DNA of 64,000 nucleotides from Brasenia schreberi (Eukaryota > Streptophyta > Magnoliopsida > Nymphaeales > Cabombaceae), in assembly GCA_036023115.1 (NCBI GenBank), contig JAYKKT010000088.1:3074501-3138500 (forward strand). The letters are read 5' to 3'. Each line of letters opens with the position of its first letter. The stretch's first letter is position 1. The position numbers and the translations under genes are program-made. The notes beneath the pieces are model-generated. The model was not told the DNA's origin, did no database searches, and saw only the letters and a program-made list of their open reading frames with translations. Shown one piece after another: positions 61,229 to 64,000 of the stretch.

Positions 61229-63180
61229 GAAGCCTGAACGGAGAATTTGATTGGTTAACATTTTATAGTAAATCCAAACATGAGAATTCGACTTAGAAGA
61301 TGACTTGCTCCTTCTCAAGTTTGCTCAAATCCAAACGCACCCTAATAGTCAGAACAATCACAGACCAGCTTGTTGGACATTCACTGTGAAAGTGGCGCTT
61401 CAGTTTTGCTTGGGCTAACCTGGATCTACTGCTTCTATGTAGATTCTCGCTATGGATGCACTTTTGATACTTTGTTCTCATAATCAAGGTCTCCTTTAGG
61501 ATCTCATATTCTGCATCATTGACCTAACCTTCCGAGCTCGTCAAACCCTGACCCGTGACCATACAGCTCGGTTCACAGAAGTAAATAGTATTCTCTGCAC
61601 ATGAGCAAAAGCTCGTGTGACTACGGGGTCGGCTCATGAGTTCATGATAGAGTTTGATAGCGGGGGTGAGGCTTCGGCCTCTCCATTTAACAAAAGAAAG
61701 AATGTTGACTCTGGGAGAATCCTAGACACTGAATTTCCAGGTCTAAGTAAGTCCTGGTTGCATCAGGTCAAGTACAGCTGTGCCCGTTGAACTCTCTTGT
61801 TTGTTGTTTCTTTAAACTCAATGCAAGGCCCCAGACTAAGCGTGGCCCTGGCTGTTAAAAAAGCACACCGTATGCGGTTCGCTAAGTACCGAATGACGGT
61901 ATTCGTGTGATTGTGAGCACAACATTGCCGATGACCCGAAACATTTTTGACCGGGTATAGGGTGGGCACGAGATCAAAACTACCCAATCTGTACCCCGGT
62001 TAATGGAGGTTAGAAGCTTTGAACCATTTAATACATCACGAACTACGCGATGCATGACTTACATAAGATCTTAGTATGACTAATTATGTATTTAATGTGA
62101 CACATTGATGTGGTCTTATGTCTTGTATCTTTTTCATGAGTGCTTTAAGAGTCAAGTCCTTAACTCCAAAAAGTAATGAAAAAATAACAGCATAATTTAC
62201 ATATGGTACATATTATAAGTCGACCTTCTGTGCCGCAAGCAATAAACACTTGATCACCAATATGGCAGTATGCTATGGGTCTAATGAAGTGCCCAAGCTC
62301 AACCTTCTGACTTGTATTACAAATGATCAAGTACTTTTAACTTTTTAAAGATGCATATACTACAGTCGTAGTAAGTACTTGTAACCACTCCGCACTACAT
62401 GATATGCCTTTACTCATTAAATGCCTTAGCCGCTCGTTCAGCTTTTACATCAACTTTAGAGTGTGCAATAAAGGGGTTAACAACATATGGTAATTGTACT
62501 ATGATACTGAGCTTAAAGTATCTCATATGTAGATATGATATATGGGTACCAAATCCTTTAGATAAATAATCATTTTTATATCCTTTTTAATATGACTTTT
62601 TTGTCCTTAGTATAAATAACATATATAAATTATCACATTAATTGTAATCTGTGAATTTGATTATTAAGCGTTCTAATCGATGCGAGTTGTAGGAGTCAAT
62701 TAATGTCATTTAAAGTTAGGACTGTAGTCTATCATGACATTGCAAGTGTTGATTGACTATCCTGAAGGTAAGTAAATGTAATTGGTGCACTTGGTTTGAC
62801 CATTATTGGTACTTGGGTGAAACAAGTTTCTAAGCCATTGACTTCATGTACAATAAAGGTAAAGCTACAATTACTTTCTGCAACCATGGTAGAATCTCCT
62901 TGACACTAGAGTTGATAAAGCCATTATTTCTTAGATCTCGAGAAAAGGCCCGACTTACCAATAAGCCTGCAATTACCTGTGACTATGTTTGCTTGCCCAA
63001 AATGATTGCCATGGCCCCCACCGTGGGCTCATAAAGCATTCATAGTGCCAGAAAGTCTCATCTTGTTGAAGTTCAGCTTCACCTTATGAAATCTTGCGCC
63101 CTTGCATCTGTAGTACACTTGGCGTGCGTTGTGTAGGTCTGTGCATTGCCGTATAGTCAAAACTTGGCTGCGAGTAGGTT
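61229..63180. other. Intergenic DNA
   Basis: No gene is recognised. 61640-61695 is a SINE end, listed separately. The remaining sequence, including the 62-codon frame at 62846-63034, has no family signature. Confidence 0.5.
61640..61695 (+). mobile_element. SINE 3'-end fragment
   Basis: gcgggggtgaggcttcggcc followed by tctccatttaacaaaagaaag is the hairpin and tail of the SINE family at 7632 and 21268; the 5' half is gone. Confidence 0.55.
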
Positions 63181-63186
63181 ACTGAT

Positions 63187-63294
63187 GAGGGAGGGAGGGA
63201 GGGAGGGAGGGAGGGAGGGAGGGAGGGAGGGAGGGAGGGAGGGAGGGAGGGAGGGAGGGAGGGAGGGAGGGAGGGAGGGAGGGAGGGAGGGAGG
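63187..63294. repeat. (GGGA)n microsatellite
   Basis: About 27 near-perfect units of ggga. Apparent ORFs with GREGGREGG or PSLPPSLPP are artefacts. The G-run spacing could form G-quadruplexes on the plus strand. Confidence 0.95.
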
Positions 63295-64000
63295 TAAGTT
63301 TTCAAGGGTTCCTAATTCCATAATCAATATTGTTAGTTCTCATTGTGAAATCCGAAGAGATACTTTGAGAATTTATTTATCTCTCACAGTAATTTCGTGT
63401 TCATTTGACAAGCAACTGGTTATAAATCTTATTTCTGGTTCATTTAAGGGTCAACCAATATAGTTGAGCCGTGTACTCTGTACTAAGCTTGTGTACTTAA
63501 ATTTCATAATGAGGCATTTTCTACTTACCTAAGGGATCAAGACAACCATCAAATCAGTGGTGGGAATTTGCTTCTCCGATGGTGGTGGAGAAGTAATCAC
63601 CTTATTGTGTTCTATAAGTTAGATCTTTAATAACAGAGCTTTATTGCTGAGGTTTGTTTGATACAGTGACCTGAATTTTGAGGGATTCTTGAACTTGTTT
63701 CCTAGTACTATTTGTTGGGAGGAGGAAAATATGAATGAACAGAAGCTTAATATATATTTTCTTAAGAAAGCTTGTGTAGAACAATTGCAAACCACAAATA
63801 AACGATCCCTAAATATACAAAAGAATTAATAACTCACAAGCACAAGATTTTCAACATGGAAAACCCTCCCAATGCAAGAGGTAAAAACCGCAGGATCAAT
63901 TTCAGGAAAGCTCCACTATGAAAATATTAAGAGTATAGTAGAACTCTCAATAATAAAGGGGTAAAGACTGCTCTTGTTCTCCATCAAAACCATCAAAATA
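63295..64000. other. Intergenic DNA, possibly the edge of an LTR element at the window end
   Basis: The phrases catggaaaaccctcccaatg and gaggtaaaaaccgcaggatc near 63857-63900 resemble a motif I associate with plant LTR retrotransposon leaders. The element, if real, runs off the window. Nothing else is recognised. Confidence 0.3.

Noticed and set aside
63084..63463. ORFs over the GGGA tract
   Set aside because: Pure microsatellite translation (PSLP or GREG repeats).

Overview
This is a plant nuclear genome window, almost certainly from a flowering plant. It carries intron-rich genes whose products match well-known plant families, an intron-containing tRNA-Met of the plant type, plant RTE-type LINEs, tRNA-derived SINEs, Ty1/copia, hAT, Mutator-like and plant-mobile-domain relics, and long AT microsatellites. 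The SCAI protein looks fairly divergent from the core-eudicot form I know, so an early-diverging angiosperm is possible, but that is a weak inference. I assembled all exon structures by eye from splice sites, reading frame and family resemblance; no transcript data were available.

Layout. 1-10.2 kb is gene-free: AT/TG microsatellites, a hAT transposase relic, a 0.3-kb tandem duplication, a hAT-like MITE, two tRNA-derived SINEs and a 5'-truncated RTE LINE. 10.2-21.0 kb is a nine-exon SCAI homologue (630 aa) whose 4.7-kb third intron holds a long-TIR Mutator-like element that itself hosts two RTE copies. 21.0-24.6 kb is repeats and MITEs. 24.67-30.09 kb is a seven-exon ARF-GAP gene of the AGD8/9/10 group (402 aa), with a 5S-rRNA-related SINE-like element in intron 4. 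32.1-36.8 kb is ESCRT-II subunit VPS25 (six coding exons, 178 aa), apparently with a distant 5' leader exon. 37-43.4 kb holds small tandem repeats, an elongator tRNA-Met gene, RTE and SINE fragments and a decayed copia element. 44.1-45.1 kb is a HAIKU1-like VQ protein. 45.2-52.9 kb is gene-poor, with a plant-mobile-domain relic. 53.2-56.1 kb is a WEB-family coiled-coil gene with its reading frame broken near the C-terminus. A recent 3.2-kb direct tandem duplication (54.9-58.07 and 58.07-61.23 kb) repeats the 3' half of that gene plus its downstream repeats. 61.2-64 kb is intergenic, with a long GGGA microsatellite.

All recognised protein genes and the tRNA lie on the + strand. They are functionally unrelated (nuclear/transcription, ARF GTPase control, endosomal sorting, seed-size signalling, chloroplast movement), as expected for independently regulated plant genes. 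The most interesting material is the mobile DNA: a 5S-headed, RTE-tailed element with an 18-bp perfect target duplication, two RTE insertions sharing one 14-bp target inside a Mutator-like element, and a partial gene duplication in which both copies are broken at the same spot but with different junction sequence.
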